Assembly: GCA_035610365.1 (NCBI GenBank)
Contig: CM069438.1
Location: 55,362,837 to 55,426,836, forward strand
DNA: 64,000 bases
Direction: 5' to 3'
Source of the DNA: Aquatica leii
Taxonomy: Eukaryota > Arthropoda > Insecta > Coleoptera > Lampyridae
Position 1 is the first letter of the stretch. Every line of letters starts with the position of its first letter. The translations under genes and the position numbers were made by a program. Below are positions 23,371 to 34,690 of this stretch, piece by piece. The notes below the pieces were generated by a model. It made no database searches. It worked only from the letters and a program-made list of their open reading frames with translations, and was not told where the DNA came from.

Positions 23371-25021
23371 AATTATTAGTGACTATTTTTAATGGTGCAG
23401 TGATCTCTATGCTCATATATGACTTAGACATCTGGTATCATACGACATAAACACATAGTCAGAAAATTGTCTGTCTTCCATCTCGTATTCTTTTGTACGA
23501 TTAATTCTTTACGTTTTGTGCCAAAAATTTCCCTCTGTACCTTCCTACTGCAAGAAATATAGTGCACTAAAGTTTTTTAATAGCTGGTAAATTTCTAAAC
23601 CAACAAGTTTCGATCACAGATGTTCTTTGCTTTTCGGTTGTCAAGCGTCATCTCAAGATCTTAAATACATGGCACAACGGCAGTGAAACTATAAGACGCG
23701 TAAAGTCTATTTTTTGATACTAAATATTCTAGACTTTATTGATATCAAACATCTTAGACTTAATAAACATGTTGCAGAATCCGTGACAGTAAGACCGTTG
23801 CTTGTCGTGTGGTGTTTCTGATACTATGTCGCATAGCATTTCTGTCTATCGAAAATTCGATGATGACAAGGGTACCCTAAGAACCCAAGACAACTCACAT
23901 ACAACGTAAATGTAATTATTCAAAATTTAATTGAGTTTAATTTGCATGGCAAAATAAGGTATTTGTTTAAGTACATAACTGCATGTTGTCTATTTTAAAA
24001 TATTTTATTTTGGTTTTACTAACATTTCTTGCTCTTTTTTTTGGTTTTTGGCCTTAGAAACGAGTGCTGTGCTGAACCTAGTGCTTACTGAGCACGTACC
24101 TGTAATATGCCTACCCAACTCGTCTAACTAAGCGATTACTCCTCTTGTATTATATTTTAAAACGATCTTTTGTGGCAAATTGGTACTACGCACGTTTGGG
24201 TGGTTGGGTGAGCCTACTTATTTTTTTTTGGTTCCAAAATTTTTTAAATTGCTTTAGCATACTTTTCATTTGGTGTAACTATAAGTAAGTTATTGTTTTT
24301 GGTTTTGTAACGTTATTTAATTAATGTCAGTTCTATTTGGAGTGTAATCACCTAAACAACAGGCTTTTTGGTATTTTATTTTTTTTATCTACTTCGAATT
24401 ACCTTTTTCAGGTTTTCAAGTATTTACGTCATTAACAGTTATACAGTTGTAGATTAAAGTTTACAAAGACGTAACATTTGAGTTTGAGAAAAAAAAATTT
24501 TTTAAGTTAAAGAATCCAACTGTTAAAAAAAAGTAATATCAAACGTTTAATTTTTCTACATTAATTTTAAGAAAAAAATTGTTTGCTTTTATCAACGTCA
24601 AAAGTAACATATGGTTTTCATTAGTCAAATAAATTTTATTCTAAATCGTTCAGTTCGCGTTGAAAAAAAAATGTAAAATCGTTTTTAATTTAGAAATTAA
24701 TTTGGTAGCGTCGAAAAACTAAAGTTGGAATTACTCAAATATTTTATCTTGCAAGTCTTGACTGTCTGATCAAAAATGAAATAGTTAAACGTCTTGGAAA
24801 CTGAAGTGTAATTTGTGTGTCAAGCGCTTTGACTGATAGGGGTAGTTTAATGCTTTAATCACACAGTCAGATGTTGATTGCACTCTTGCTATGACAGCTT
24901 GACATCCCAAGTGCATCAATACATGTATTGTAGTTGACGTTAAGTGATCGTGTTACTATCAATCTTTTTCGACATTTATAGATTTTACTCTAACGAATAA
25001 AAACAACAACGAAATACTTAC
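23371..25021. other. Intronic AT-rich sequence
   Basis: Part of the 12.7 kb intron before the 54-base exon. I recognise no ORF or repeat here apart from low-complexity T runs. Confidence 0.4.
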
Positions 25022-25075
25022 AAAAGTAGTAAACATATAATGATATCGGTAATCGTTCATCTGCAGTTGTAAAAT
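25022..25075 (-). CDS. Kainate-type glutamate receptor, 54-base microexon
   Basis: The exon codes for 18 residues, ILQLQMNDYRYHYMFTTF. It is bounded by a TTCTTTCAG acceptor and a GTAAGTAT donor and is in phase 0 on both sides. It supplies the segment missing between FFRA of the previous exon and DLETLDLEDF of the next. Vertebrate kainate receptors have YHYIFTTLDLFALD at this place, so the join is strongly supported. It is 53 bases from the preceding exon but 12.7 kb from the following one. Being a multiple of three with phase-0 ends, it could be skipped without breaking the frame, though that would delete part of a core beta-strand region. Confidence 0.92.
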
Positions 25076-25128
25076 CTGAAAGAAGAACTCACTTATAGCT
25101 TTTTTACATAATTCGATAACGTACGTAC

Positions 25129-25304
25129 CGCTCGAAAAAAATGTTGGATGTGTTTGGGATTTGTATCGACGATTAATTTAAAAATTTCCTTTTGTCGAAC
25201 TTCTCTCAACACCTGCCGATATGAATTAGGACCAGCTTGGCGTATATACATTTCGGTTTTAGCTGTGTCTGGAGCTTTCACTAATTCTTGTAACTTGAAC
25301 AGAC
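25129..25304 (-). CDS. Kainate-type glutamate receptor, second exon seen
   Basis: This 176-base exon has a TTTCTTTTAG acceptor and a GTACGT donor. Its first two bases complete the Gly codon begun in the previous exon, giving EEDYG-LFKLQELVKAP, the usual run in kainate receptors (LQELIKAP in vertebrate GRIK proteins). It continues through YIRQAGPNSYRQVLREV and FKLIVDTNPKHIQHFFRA, corresponding to the second lobe of the amino-terminal domain. The intron after it is only 53 bases. The reading frame runs on past the donor for 14 codons before a stop, but the next exon continues the family pattern exactly, so the donor after FFRA is preferred. Confidence 0.93.
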
Positions 25305-25859
25305 CTAAAAGAAACTTCTGGAAATTGGATCTCACTACGATTTTTTTCTTTAAAATTAAATGAGTTTGTATTTTTATTACTGAATCAAAAGAATATTAAC
25401 AAAAACTGTCTGCGTTAATTATTTTTCATGCATTGATTCTATAAAAGCCTGTAATTATCCTACTATATTATTTTAATAGGACTACCTTTACTCCCTAGTA
25501 GGTGAACTAAATGTAAAATAAAAATAATGAATTAATGTTTAACGTTACATGTACTTTTTTAAAAATTTTAATTTGTAGCTTTAGGTCTGCTGTAATGTTA
25601 CCTTTGAATACATTTATTTATTTGTTAGGGTAGATTTTTATTAGTTATGCACTTAAACTTTTCCGCAATTACGTTAATTTATTTAAAATAATTGTAAAAA
25701 TCCATCTAGTGCTGACGAGTCTTGTAAAAAAAATTTAAGAAAAAAGCATTAAAAAATGCAGTACATATGGGAAAACGGAACAAAAACTGGCCAAATATTT
25801 TAATAACAAACAAAAGAATAGCTATAAACAAAAAAATAAAAAAAACAAATGTTTGATTA

Positions 25860-26075
25860 GTAAGGCAACAAATGCAAGGTGCCTATACTATCACACAAAC
25901 GACGAAACGTCAGAGCATACATTGATTGTATGTCAAAAATGAAATAAAGAGAAAAATTAAGTGATTAAATTCACAAAGAAAGCATTTACTCTGCAAAACA
26001 TAGTAAAAACAACGCTTGCCAACGAAAAAGAATGAAAGTGTTTAGCAAGCATACTAAAACAGAAACAATAAACAC
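25860..26075 (+). pseudogene. Possible LINE 3-prime remnant (C-terminal Cys/His motif), copy a
   Basis: One frame reads ARCLYYHTNDETSEHTLIVCQK, like the C-x-C-HTxEH-x-C motif that ends R1/Jockey-type LINE ORF2. A related stretch follows at 26600-26770. Everything else is too decayed to assign. Confidence 0.4.
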
Positions 26076-26199
26076 ATAATCAAAAATATTCAGAGTCTTA
26101 GACTGGAGTTACTGACACTAAGTCAAACTTAAGGTTTTAGCGAGTACAAACTCAACGCTATGGTTATAAAAGCTTCCTGAACCAATTAACATCATTTTA

Positions 26200-26280
26200 T
26201 GAACGTTTAAAATAAACGTAATATTTTTAATATGTTTTAAACGTTTAATTAACGTTTGATTTTTACGTTAAATTTATGAC
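26200..26280 (+). repeat. Left arm of inverted repeat
   Basis: AAAATAAACGTAATATTTTT and TTAATTAACGTTTGATTTTT recur as reverse complement in 27358-27434. Arms of about 80 bases, 1.08 kb apart, suggest a non-autonomous DNA element or foldback unit. Confidence 0.65.
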
Positions 26281-26599
26281 ACATTCAAACGGATAATCTA
26301 CGTTTCTTCAAAAACTTTAATCATTTAAATTTGATTATTAACCAGTTGTTAGATTTTTTTAGTTAACGTTGCGTTAAATTGTAACGTATTATTTACGTGT
26401 TTATAAAACCACAGCAAACAAAGTAACCTTCAAAATAAAAAATTGCAATGTAGACAACAAACCAACTTTTCTCTTCAGAAGCTGATTATCCTGGATTGAT
26501 ATCACTCAAATTTGCGATTAAAAGCGAATTCAGAAATAAAAAATTTTAGATGAAAAGTCACAACGATTATAGTTTTCATTTAAAAAAATTGTCAAAACA

Positions 26600-26770
26600 A
26601 AAGATGCAAAGCGCTTAAACTGTCATATAGAAAACGAAACGCCAGAGCATACATTGCCTGTATGTCAAAAATATGGTAAAAATAATGTTGGCAAACCCAG
26701 ACAAATTGAAATGCGTGGCAAACATGATAACGGTTATAGTAAAACAGAAACAATAGACAGCTAATTGATG
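26600..26770 (+). pseudogene. Possible LINE 3-prime remnant, copy b
   Basis: Reads RLNCHIENETPEHTLPVCQKYG, related to 25860-26075, with the shared downstream string AGTAAAACAGAAACAATA. It lies inside the 26200-27434 inverted-repeat interval. Confidence 0.4.
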
Positions 26771-26865
26771 TCCGGGTAGTTTTGTAGTTACGCAAAAAAA
26801 GTTCTAGAGCTAAGCTATTGACACCAAGTTTTTGAAAAAACGTAAAATATTATAGAAAACTATAA

Positions 26866-26965
26866 GTTAGTACGGAAGGTAGAACAGTTGTCATTGGATT
26901 TAATGACAGCGAAAGTCAATGATCTATTGACAAGTGACGCTGTCAAAATCCCAACTATAAAATAG
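26866..26965 (+). repeat. Partial duplicate of the MITE interior
   Basis: TATAGAAAACTATAAGTTAG through GACAGCGAAAGTCAATGATC to GCTGTCAAAAT repeats 27180-27280 in the same orientation, without the outer arms. Confidence 0.8.
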
Positions 26966-27127
26966 TTAAGAACAATGTCAGTATAATTGTGAAAAACAAC
27001 ATCAGAACTAGCGGACAGCTGTTTTGTTCTTTAGGAACTCGTCAGCGCTAGGATACACCGATGTGTTTTCACATATATACTAACAGACAACCGTACTATT
27101 TTATGTCGTGTAGACATTACCAACATA

Positions 27128-27329
27128 TTTAAAATGTTTTAGAACGCCATCCTGTGGTAAAAATACCACGTATAATAATATAGAAAACTATAAATTAGTA
27201 CGGAGAGTAGAAAAGTTGTCATTGCATTTAATGACAGCGAAAGTCAATGATCTACTGACAAGTGATGCTGTCAAAATTTATAGTTTTCTGTATTATCATA
27301 ACAGGATGGCGTTCCAAAAACATTTTAAA
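27128..27329. mobile_element. MITE, 202 bases, TA target site
   Basis: Terminal inverted repeats begin TTTAAAATGTTTTAGAACGC and end in its reverse complement with one substitution and one insertion. A second inner pair (ATAGAAAACTATAAATT and its reverse complement) extends the hairpin. The element is flanked by TA on both sides (27126-27127 and 27330-27331), as expected for a Tc1/mariner-mobilised MITE. It encodes nothing. Confidence 0.8.
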
Positions 27330-27357
27330 TACGTAAAATATTAGATTGCATGTGTTT

Positions 27358-27434
27358 TAAATTTAACGTAAAAATCAAACGTTAATTAAACGTTTAGAAT
27401 ATGTCAAAAAGATTACGTTTATTTTACACGTTTA
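27358..27434 (-). repeat. Right arm of inverted repeat
   Basis: Reverse complement of 26200-26280. The MITE ends 28 bases to its left. Confidence 0.65.
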
Positions 27435-29440
27435 TAAGACGCAAACAAAATTAAACGCAATGCTAAATGGTAGTTAATTTTTTTGTGACTTAGAGAAACT
27501 TTTTTGAATCATAGTGCTAAGGTTGCGCCCACTAAAGTTTTAGATTTTATTTAGTGTCAGTAGCGCAAGTCTGGCATTGCGTTAGGATTACTTCAGAATT
27601 GCTTACGCGGACGCACTATTATATATTATATATTGCCAATTATCTGTTTATCTTATATATATCTATACGTTTTAGTACATTTCTGACTATGGGATAAGTA
27701 ACTTTTCACTCACATGTAAGCTAGACATTGCAATCGTTAATAAGTTTTTTGCCGTAGAGGGGGTAGCACAGGTTCAAAATCCGGATGCGTTTAAACGCCA
27801 TTCTTACGTTGAATCTGGTGCTGGTCGAGGGTTGAGATCAATACTTGGAAAATTTCTCTCGATGCAGAACGTATAGACCTAGGCAAAGCCTGTTCGATGT
27901 TAATTGTTGCAATTGAAACGCAGATTTAATTAAGTTCCTTATTTGTTACCCTCATCGTTTATTACTGAAATTCCAACAGAAGAAGTTACTAACTGCTCTT
28001 CAAATGTTATCATTTGAGGCATGTCGGTCGTAAGCGAGGCTAAACAAGGTATCTTTTTTATATTACACCTCTACTTTAAAGTATTTATACTTTAATTCTT
28101 AAACGGTGATCTACGCGGGGTAAGGCGACCAAAGTTCAAATAATAACTGTTTGCTACAAAGTCAGCAAAAACATGATAACGTAATTAAAAAAGATTCCAA
28201 CTTTTCTATCCTACATTTATTTATAATTTCTATTCTATACTGTTTTTTAAAAGAAGATTCGGAAGTACGTTGTTTACGTTACGTTATTAAAGTGATTAAT
28301 TGAACCAAATTTTATTTCGTTTGCACGGTTGACGTCACCCGTTTTCGTAAAATTATTTTAAAAAAATTATAGAGCACAAACTGTTAATAACATAAATTTA
28401 GCGGTTTAATTCGGAACCTGTAAGTTTAATTTTTTAAATATTTTAATCTAGGGCATTGTTTTAATTATTTTCAGATCTACAATAAACTTTAACGATTTAT
28501 TATTTAAGACTAACTGTAATTTTAATTCCATTAATAATATATACTGTCGTTATCAACTGCGCAGCGATTATTTTTGAGTTATTTGTAGTATAAGTACTTA
28601 TAATTACATGTGTACCAATAACTAAGCGTTTAATTCTGAATTTGCTTTTTTGACGTTTACTGTGATGCAGTCTTGAATAACTCGTTGTAAAATGTTACTA
28701 TAAAGTTTTGTTGTTTTATTCTCAACGGATAGTTGTGTTGCGGGTTTGGGCATACTTTCTTTAGCTCAAAGTTTTTTTTGTTCTACTACTTGCAAAAAAA
28801 GGTGGCGCAGAGCACTGACTCACCAGACACAATTGGGTTCTAACAACTTAATCTCCGACTAAAGCTAGCTAAACAGGTAAATCAACAAACTACTTTATTT
28901 TTTTTAATTTACACTTTCAGAATTTGTGTGTTGCAACCTACAGCAAACAAAGTAAATTTAGTATAATATACAAATATTGTTGTATTATTGTCTAATATTG
29001 TATATAAGATTAACTTTATTTTTTTATTTGTATAGTATATTAACTTTGAAATATTTTGTAAGTTAAGTGAACTGAATAGTGTTTATTAAATAAACTAAAT
29101 CTACACTTGTATAATGTTATACATTAGAAACCATGCACTGTATACATCACTGTTACACTACAATACAAATTATTGTTTTAACAAAAACAAATCTTTAAAC
29201 CTATAACAATTTGTTTTGTAATAAGGCATTTCAAAACGTACATTTTGAATAATTTTATCAAAAAATGTTATGAATAAAAAGAATCGTTACTAAAAAAGGT
29301 AATATTCTAAATTGAAAAAATAATCTTTAAATCACAGCTTAAAAATACAAATTTAAGTAGACAAGAACGCTAACAATACAAATAAAAACAGATTCTACGC
29401 GTTAGGTTTTTGTCTTCTAGTATTCTTTTTAATAACTGCC
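27435..29440. other. Intronic AT-rich sequence with LTR-like traces
   Basis: A GCGGGGTAAGGCGACC motif at 28114 follows a TATA-like stretch, as in the LTR fragments elsewhere, and GGTGGCGCAGAGC at 28801 resembles a primer-binding site. No coding remnant or terminal repeats were recognised, so I leave it unassigned. Confidence 0.3.
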
Positions 29441-29457
29441 CCACGTTGGGCGTTAAT
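29441..29457 (-). promoter_or_regulatory. Inverted primer-binding-site-like sequence
   Basis: On the minus strand ACGCCCAACGTGGGGCA matches the core of the primer-binding sites at 16484, 57261 and 61294 (CGCCCAACGTGGGG). An LTR would be expected at higher coordinates, but LINE copy 2 begins soon after. Probably a stump of an LTR element in reverse orientation. Confidence 0.5.
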
Positions 29458-29866
29458 TTGTTGAAATTATTGGATGTTAAAAACAAACTCTACCAAGCGT
29501 ACAATAAATTGATACTGATGTTATTGTTACATGTTTAATACCTACAAGTACAATATAAAATATAAAGAACCGTGTTGGAAAAGTATAAAACTGTGACAAA
29601 CAAGTGAGATTAAGGCAAATAAACAGTATAATCGAGAAGGTCAGCGATAAAAGATTGCATTTAAATCAAAATTAAATCAAAATCACTATAAATGTGACGT
29701 TTTAAAACACGAAAAAGTCAGAAAAAAAAGTAAAGAGAAATAAAAAACGAAAAAGGAATAAATAAAAGAGAGAGAAAGAGGAAGAGGAAAAGGGAAGACA
29801 ACAAATATTTGAAAGAAGCAAGAAATAATCACCGGACATTAAAAAGATAACGAAGGAAGGAAAGAA

Positions 29867-30331
29867 ATGGAGGAGTTAAAAGAATTAATGAGGGAAATGA
29901 TGAAACAGATGGAAGAAAATATGCAGAGAATAAGGCAAGAAATTAAAAAAATTAAAGAAGAAATAGGAGAAACGGAAAAAAAGTGAAAGAAAGAAAAAGA
30001 GGAACTGCTGGAAAGAATAGAAAAACTATAGAAAAAAGCGGAAAATGAAGAAAGATGGTAAAGGAGAAATAACATTGTAATAAAGAGGTGGAGAAGTGAA
30101 GAACCACAAAATGATTTAGCATTGATGCTAGAAGGAAAATTAAATGTAAAAGTAGAAGTGAAAAAGGTGACAGTAATAAGCAAAGAGAAGCAAAATGAGA
30201 TAGTTGTGGCAGAAATGGGACGATGGGAGGAAAAACATAAAGTGATAGCGGAGAAAAAGAAATTAAGGAATACAAGAATATATATAAGTCACGATTTGAC
30301 ATGGGAAGAAAGAAGAGTGAAAGAGATATAA
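29867..30331 (+). pseudogene. LINE copy 2 ORF1 (coiled coil plus RRM-like)
   Basis: From ATG at 29867 the frame reads MEELKELMREMMKQMEENMQ, a long Glu/Lys/Met-rich heptad pattern expected to form a coiled coil. Then come RRNNIVIK and LEGKLNVKVEVKKVTVISK, then EMGRWEEKHKV and LRNTRIYISHDLTWEERR. That order (coiled coil, then an RNA-binding module) is the L1-like ORF1 plan: a trimeric RNA chaperone that packages the element RNA. Three stops interrupt the first half; the second half is open from 30122. Confidence 0.75.
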
Positions 30332-30439
30332 TGAACATAGCGAAGGAAAAAAGAGCGAAAGAGATAGAGGACTGAGCAAAGAAAGAGGAGAGACAATAGG
30401 TATCCAAAGGTCAAAAAACTAAAAGGCGAAGGGGCAGCG

Positions 30440-33400
30440 ATAAAGGAAAGAAGGTTGACGAAATGGCAAATAAAAGGAATAATGAATGTGGAAAGAGAAG
30501 AGAGAAAGAAGGAAGAACAAAAGAAGGTAAGGAAGAAGCACAGAGGGAGGTAAGTGAACTGAGAGTATTGTTTTGGAACGTAGCGGGAATAAAGAACAAG
30601 GAACAGGGTTTTTAGAAGTACATCAAGGAGGAAGATGTAGTGGGATTACAAGAGACATGGATGAAAGAAATAGGATGGGAGTGTGGGGAAAAAGAGATGC
30701 CGGATGAATTTGAGAGGGTGGTGTAACATGTAGAAAGAGGGAAGAGTAAAGGGAGAGGAAGGAGGGGTATAATAACGGGAATAAGAAAAAAATAGTTGAG
30801 TTAAGAAAAGAAAAAGAAAGTGCAATAGCGAAGAGGAGTTGTAGAAAGAAACATATAGTGGGGAAAATAAAAATAGTGACAATCTATAGCAGTAGAATGA
30901 AAGAGACAAGGAAAACACAGAAGAGATGATAAAAGAGAGGGCGGAGAGATTGATGATAGTAGGAGGGGACTTCAACGCAAGAATAAAGAAAGAGATGAGA
31001 ATACAAGAAAGGAAAGGGACGGGAAAGAAACAAACAAAAGACAATGTGATAAATAAAAAGGGAGAAGAACTGCTGGAAATGTGCAACTAAAAAGGGTGGG
31101 AAATAATGAATGGGAACAAAGACAAAGAAGGAATGAGGGAATTTACGTACATAGCAAGAAAGGGAGAATCAATAATAGATTTTGTAATGACAAATGAAAA
31201 AGCTGGAGAAAAGGTGAAAATACTAACATTAGAATGTCTTCCGGGTTTGGACCGTGTCATAGTTGCAACCGGAGCTGCCAACGTTTCGCCCACTTTCGTA
31301 AGGGGCTTCATCAGGGCGTGATGCGTTGGCAGCTCCGGTTGCAACTATGACACGGTCCAAACCCGGAAGACATTCTAATGTTAGTATAGATTCCGGCCGT
31401 GGAAGCCTTCGCTATTACAAAGGTGAAAATATTTAAAGTGGGGGAAAGACCACCAACCACTGGAATTGACAATAGAAAGAAGAGTAAGAGAAGAGAGAAA
31501 AGAAGATGAGGAGTACATAACAAAAAAAGATGGGCAGAAAAGGGTATAAAAAGATATAAAGAGAGAATGGAGAAAACGGTTTGGGTAGGAAAGGGATTAC
31601 AAGAGAGCGTAGAGGAAATAAGAGAAATGATGGAAAAATCAACAGAGACAGTCAGATTTAGAAATTGGAAGGGAGAGAAAACAGGATAGAAAAAATGGTG
31701 GGATAGAAAATGCAAGGAAGCAAAGAAAAATGCAAGGATAGCATTAAGACGGTGGAAAAAAAGAGGAAAGCAAAAAAGAATGCAAAGAAGCAGTAAAAAT
31801 ATACAAAAACATGCGAGAAAAACAAGAAAGAAAACAAAAAGAAACAAGACAAGCACATCAAAGGAATAAAAACAGAAGAAAATGTATGGAAGTACCTAAA
31901 GAAAGAAAGGAAGAAAAAAACGACGACAAAAGGAATACAATTTAAAGAATGGGAGATATATTTTAGGAACCTGCTGGAAGGGAAAGAACTAAATCAAAAA
32001 AAGAAAAGAAAAAAAGACGCAGTAGTAAGACGGGAAGAAGGAGATAGAATAAAGGAAGACGAAATAATAGAGACAATGAGGAAGATAAAAAAAGGAAAAG
32101 CGACAGGAGAAGATGGGATACAAAGAGTGGGTATACGAAGAAGAAAATGTATGAAAAAGATGACGGAAATACTAAATAAAATATGGAAAGAGGAAGGATT
32201 CCTGGAGAGATGGAGAAAAGGAATAATATGCCCGATCTATAAAAAAGGAGAAAGAAATAAAGTCAAGAATTACAAAGGGGTAAGGAAGACTACAGAAGAA
32301 AATAGAGAAAAAAGGTTTGGTACCAGACGGACAAGCGGGATTCAGAAAAGGAAGAAGAGTGATAGACAACATATGTATACTGAAACACTTGGCGAATAGA
32401 GAGATAGAAAAAAAGGGGAAAAATGGTGGAACTATTTATAGATCTAAAAGCCGTTTTTGACTGAGTAAACAGGAAAAAACTGGGAATACATGAAGAAAAA
32501 AGAGATCAATGAAAGATTAATAGAAATAATTGAGGAAATCTACGAAGAAACGAGAAGCAGGGTTAAAGTAAATGGGAAAGAGAGCGAGAAATTCATTACA
32601 AAGAAAGGGTTGAGACAAGGATGCCCACTGAGCTCAAGCCTGTTTGCAGTATATACGGAGGATCTAGAGGAGACAATGAGAGGACAACAGACCGAAAGGA
32701 TAGTAGTAAGGAAAGCAAAGGTTGGCGTATACGGATGACATAGTTGGTGGCTAAGGAGGAAAAGGAAATGAAAAAGATGATGAAAATGATGGAAAAATAC
32801 ATAAAAAAAAAGAAATGGAAGTAAACACAGAGAAAACAATAATAATGGTATTTAAAAAAGGAGGAAGAAAAAGAAAAAGAAAGAAGTAGAAATGGAGGGA
32901 CGAGGAAGTGCAGCAAGTGAAGGAATTTACATACCTGGGCTACACGATGAAGCAGGATAATTAAGAGGGAGAACACATAAAAGAATGAGTGAGAAAAGGA
33001 AACAAATTAATACGACAAGTGTGGGGTGTGGGAGAATGAGTATTTGAGATAGATATAAAAAAAAGAAAACTGTTGTTTGAAAAGTTAATAAAGAGGGTGG
33101 TGATGTATGGCGCGGAAATATGGGGGTGGAAGTAGTGGAAGGAGGTAGAGAGCCTACAGGAAAAATACTGGATATGGGTTTTGGAACTGGACAGAGATAC
33201 ACCGGGGTATATTGTGAGAGAGGAGGTACAGATAACAAAATAAGAGTAGAGACAGGAAAAAGGGCCATAAAATACGAGGAAGAACTGAGGAAAACAACAA
33301 AATGCAAAATACTGCAAGAATATTGGAAAGAGATAGAGGGAGGAAAAGTGGAGAGACTAAGAGAAGAAGGAGTAGGGGTAAAGGAAAAAATAATAAGAAG

Positions 33401-33763
33401 AGATAGGGACATCGAAAAACAAGAAAGATGGACAAGAATAAAAGAAGGCAGATATAATAGGAATTATAAGGATATCAAGGGGGAAGGGGTGCCAGAATAT
33501 TTAAAGGTTAAAGGGAATAAAAACAACAAAAAGAAAAAATGATAGCACGGTTCAGATGTGGGAACGAGGAGTTAGGTAACAAATATTGGAAAAAAGAAGA
33601 AGAAAAGATGTGTAGACTATGTGGAGAAGAAACGGAGAACCTTAACCACATGAGGGATAAATGCATAGACTTAAGAGAAGAGGTAGTGAAAGTAGAAGAA
33701 ATCTTAGAAGACGGAAAAGGAGCGGAGTGGATGGAAGAAGTATGGAGAAGAAGGAAAAGTTAA
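30440..33763 (+). pseudogene. LINE copy 2 ORF2 (endonuclease and reverse transcriptase)
   Basis: Endonuclease motifs LRVLFWNVAGIKNK (30559), VVGLQETWM and GGDFNARI (30963) are visible, then FTYIARKGESIIDFVMTN up to the hairpin insertion at 31223. Reverse-transcriptase motifs follow: AGEDGIQ (32105), DGQAGFRKGRR with VIDN (32325), LFIDLKAVFD (32437) and KKGLRQGCPLS (32603). The active-site box reads YTDD instead of YADD. The end CRLCGEETENLNHM is preserved at 33613-33652. Dead by multiple stops and frameshifts. Confidence 0.85.
31223..31418 (-). mobile_element. Hairpin insertion with hammerhead-like core (Penelope-LTR type)
   Basis: A perfect 63-base inverted repeat (31221-31283 against 31324-31386) surrounds a 40-base loop. 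A non-palindromic 32-base stretch follows it. The insertion splits the LINE endonuclease and is flanked by a 13-base duplication, AAAGGTGAAAATA (31210-31222 and 31419-31431). On the minus strand the loop holds CTGATGA, a GCCC/GGGC stem and GAAAC, the conserved elements of a hammerhead ribozyme core as found in terminal repeats of Penelope-like elements. Pairing around the usual cleavage position is not canonical, so activity is not claimed. Confidence 0.7.
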
Positions 33764-33879
33764 GAGGAAAGGAAAGATAAAAAAAATGTAGTCAATTTCT
33801 AAGGAATTATGCAATTCAAATAAAGTTATACTATGTACAACATAAAATGGGCGTAATACTGAAGCGGACAACTGTTAAA

Positions 33880-34690
33880 AAAAAAAAAGAAAAGAAGCGT
33901 GGCGGAAGAAAGACAATGACACAGAACAGCAGACCAGTAACAGAAAAAATTTTTACAGTTTTGCAGTTGACACAACAAAAGAGCGCTTCTTAGGGGATTG
34001 CACTTTTGGTTTTAGAGTAACTCTGGCAAGAGGCAAGAAATGGGAAAATTAATAATTAATAACTTTAATGATGTTAGGGAGAATAATTAGAAACGTCACG
34101 ACAAGAACACAAAAAGGAATCTCATCGATATTAACTGCTCTAGATTTAAATGTATCAAAAGTTGCAAAAACGTCTATTACTGCAGTAACAGAAAAAAAAG
34201 TTACGTACAACAATCGGGAGCAAAGGTAACATTGCTAGGTGGATCAGAAAAGTGCTCACTTAGTTCTTCTATGTCGGCAGAAGAAATACGACTACTGCTG
34301 TCAACTATCTCATGCCTTCTAATATTACTCCGTAGCGTCTGAAAAGACAGATTCAGCTGTAGATCAAAAGCAATATATTTTCTTTTAGCATTCCTAATCG
34401 CGATTTTATACTTATTTCTCTTACTGTTCATATACGTTGAGATCATTACACAATTTCTTACTTTTATAAACCTTACCTTTGTTTTTAATTATTTTTGATA
34501 TTTGGAGATTAAACCAAGGAGTACCAGGATATCATTACCCTAAACCTTTAACAGGAGCAACTCGATCAAGTAGGTGGATGACCATTCTCGTGCATCTTAT
34601 GGGATTTCAGCAACGTATTCTAACCACACCTTGTTACATAAGTTTTTCAGTTAACAAGATTTACACCATATGTTCCTGTTCCTAGCTTTT
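33880..34690 (-). pseudogene. LINE remnant: linker and start of reverse transcriptase
   Basis: Minus-strand frames read LLDRVAPVKGLG, YPGTPWFNLQISKIIKNK, EKYKIAIRNAKRKYIAFDLQ and ISSADIEELSEHFSDP, then DVFATFDTFKSRAVNIDEIP. This is the stretch between endonuclease and reverse transcriptase in Jockey/I-type LINEs, ending at the first polymerase motif. An 81-codon part is open (34201-34446). It is not the same family as the purine-rich LINE next to it. Truncated on both sides. Confidence 0.7.

Larger units (their letters stand above)
29700..33790 (+). mobile_element. APE-type LINE, copy 2 (ORF1 complete in extent, degenerate)
   Basis: Same family as 19006-22802, in the opposite orientation. 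It extends further 5-prime, with a purine-rich leader (29700-29866) and a full-length ORF1 before ORF2. Many in-frame stops and indels make it older than copy 1. A 196-base hairpin element has inserted at 31223. It sits in the 13.3 kb receptor intron, antisense to the gene. Confidence 0.9.

Noticed and set aside
27770..27785. GGTTCAAAATCC resembling a tRNA T-arm / B box
   Set aside because: No A box at the right distance and no cloverleaf; one base off the consensus. Could be a decayed SINE but cannot be supported.
28801..28813. Possible primer-binding site GTGGCGCAGAGC
   Set aside because: No LTR end precedes it and the sequence differs from the confirmed sites after six bases.
31284..31323. 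Functional hammerhead ribozyme
   Set aside because: Core boxes are present, but the residues between helix III and the usual cleavage site do not pair in the canonical way and helix I is too short within this hairpin. Activity cannot be claimed.
29839..31861. Minus-strand ORFs of 60-181 codons
   Set aside because: Same effect: antisense of LINE copy 2.
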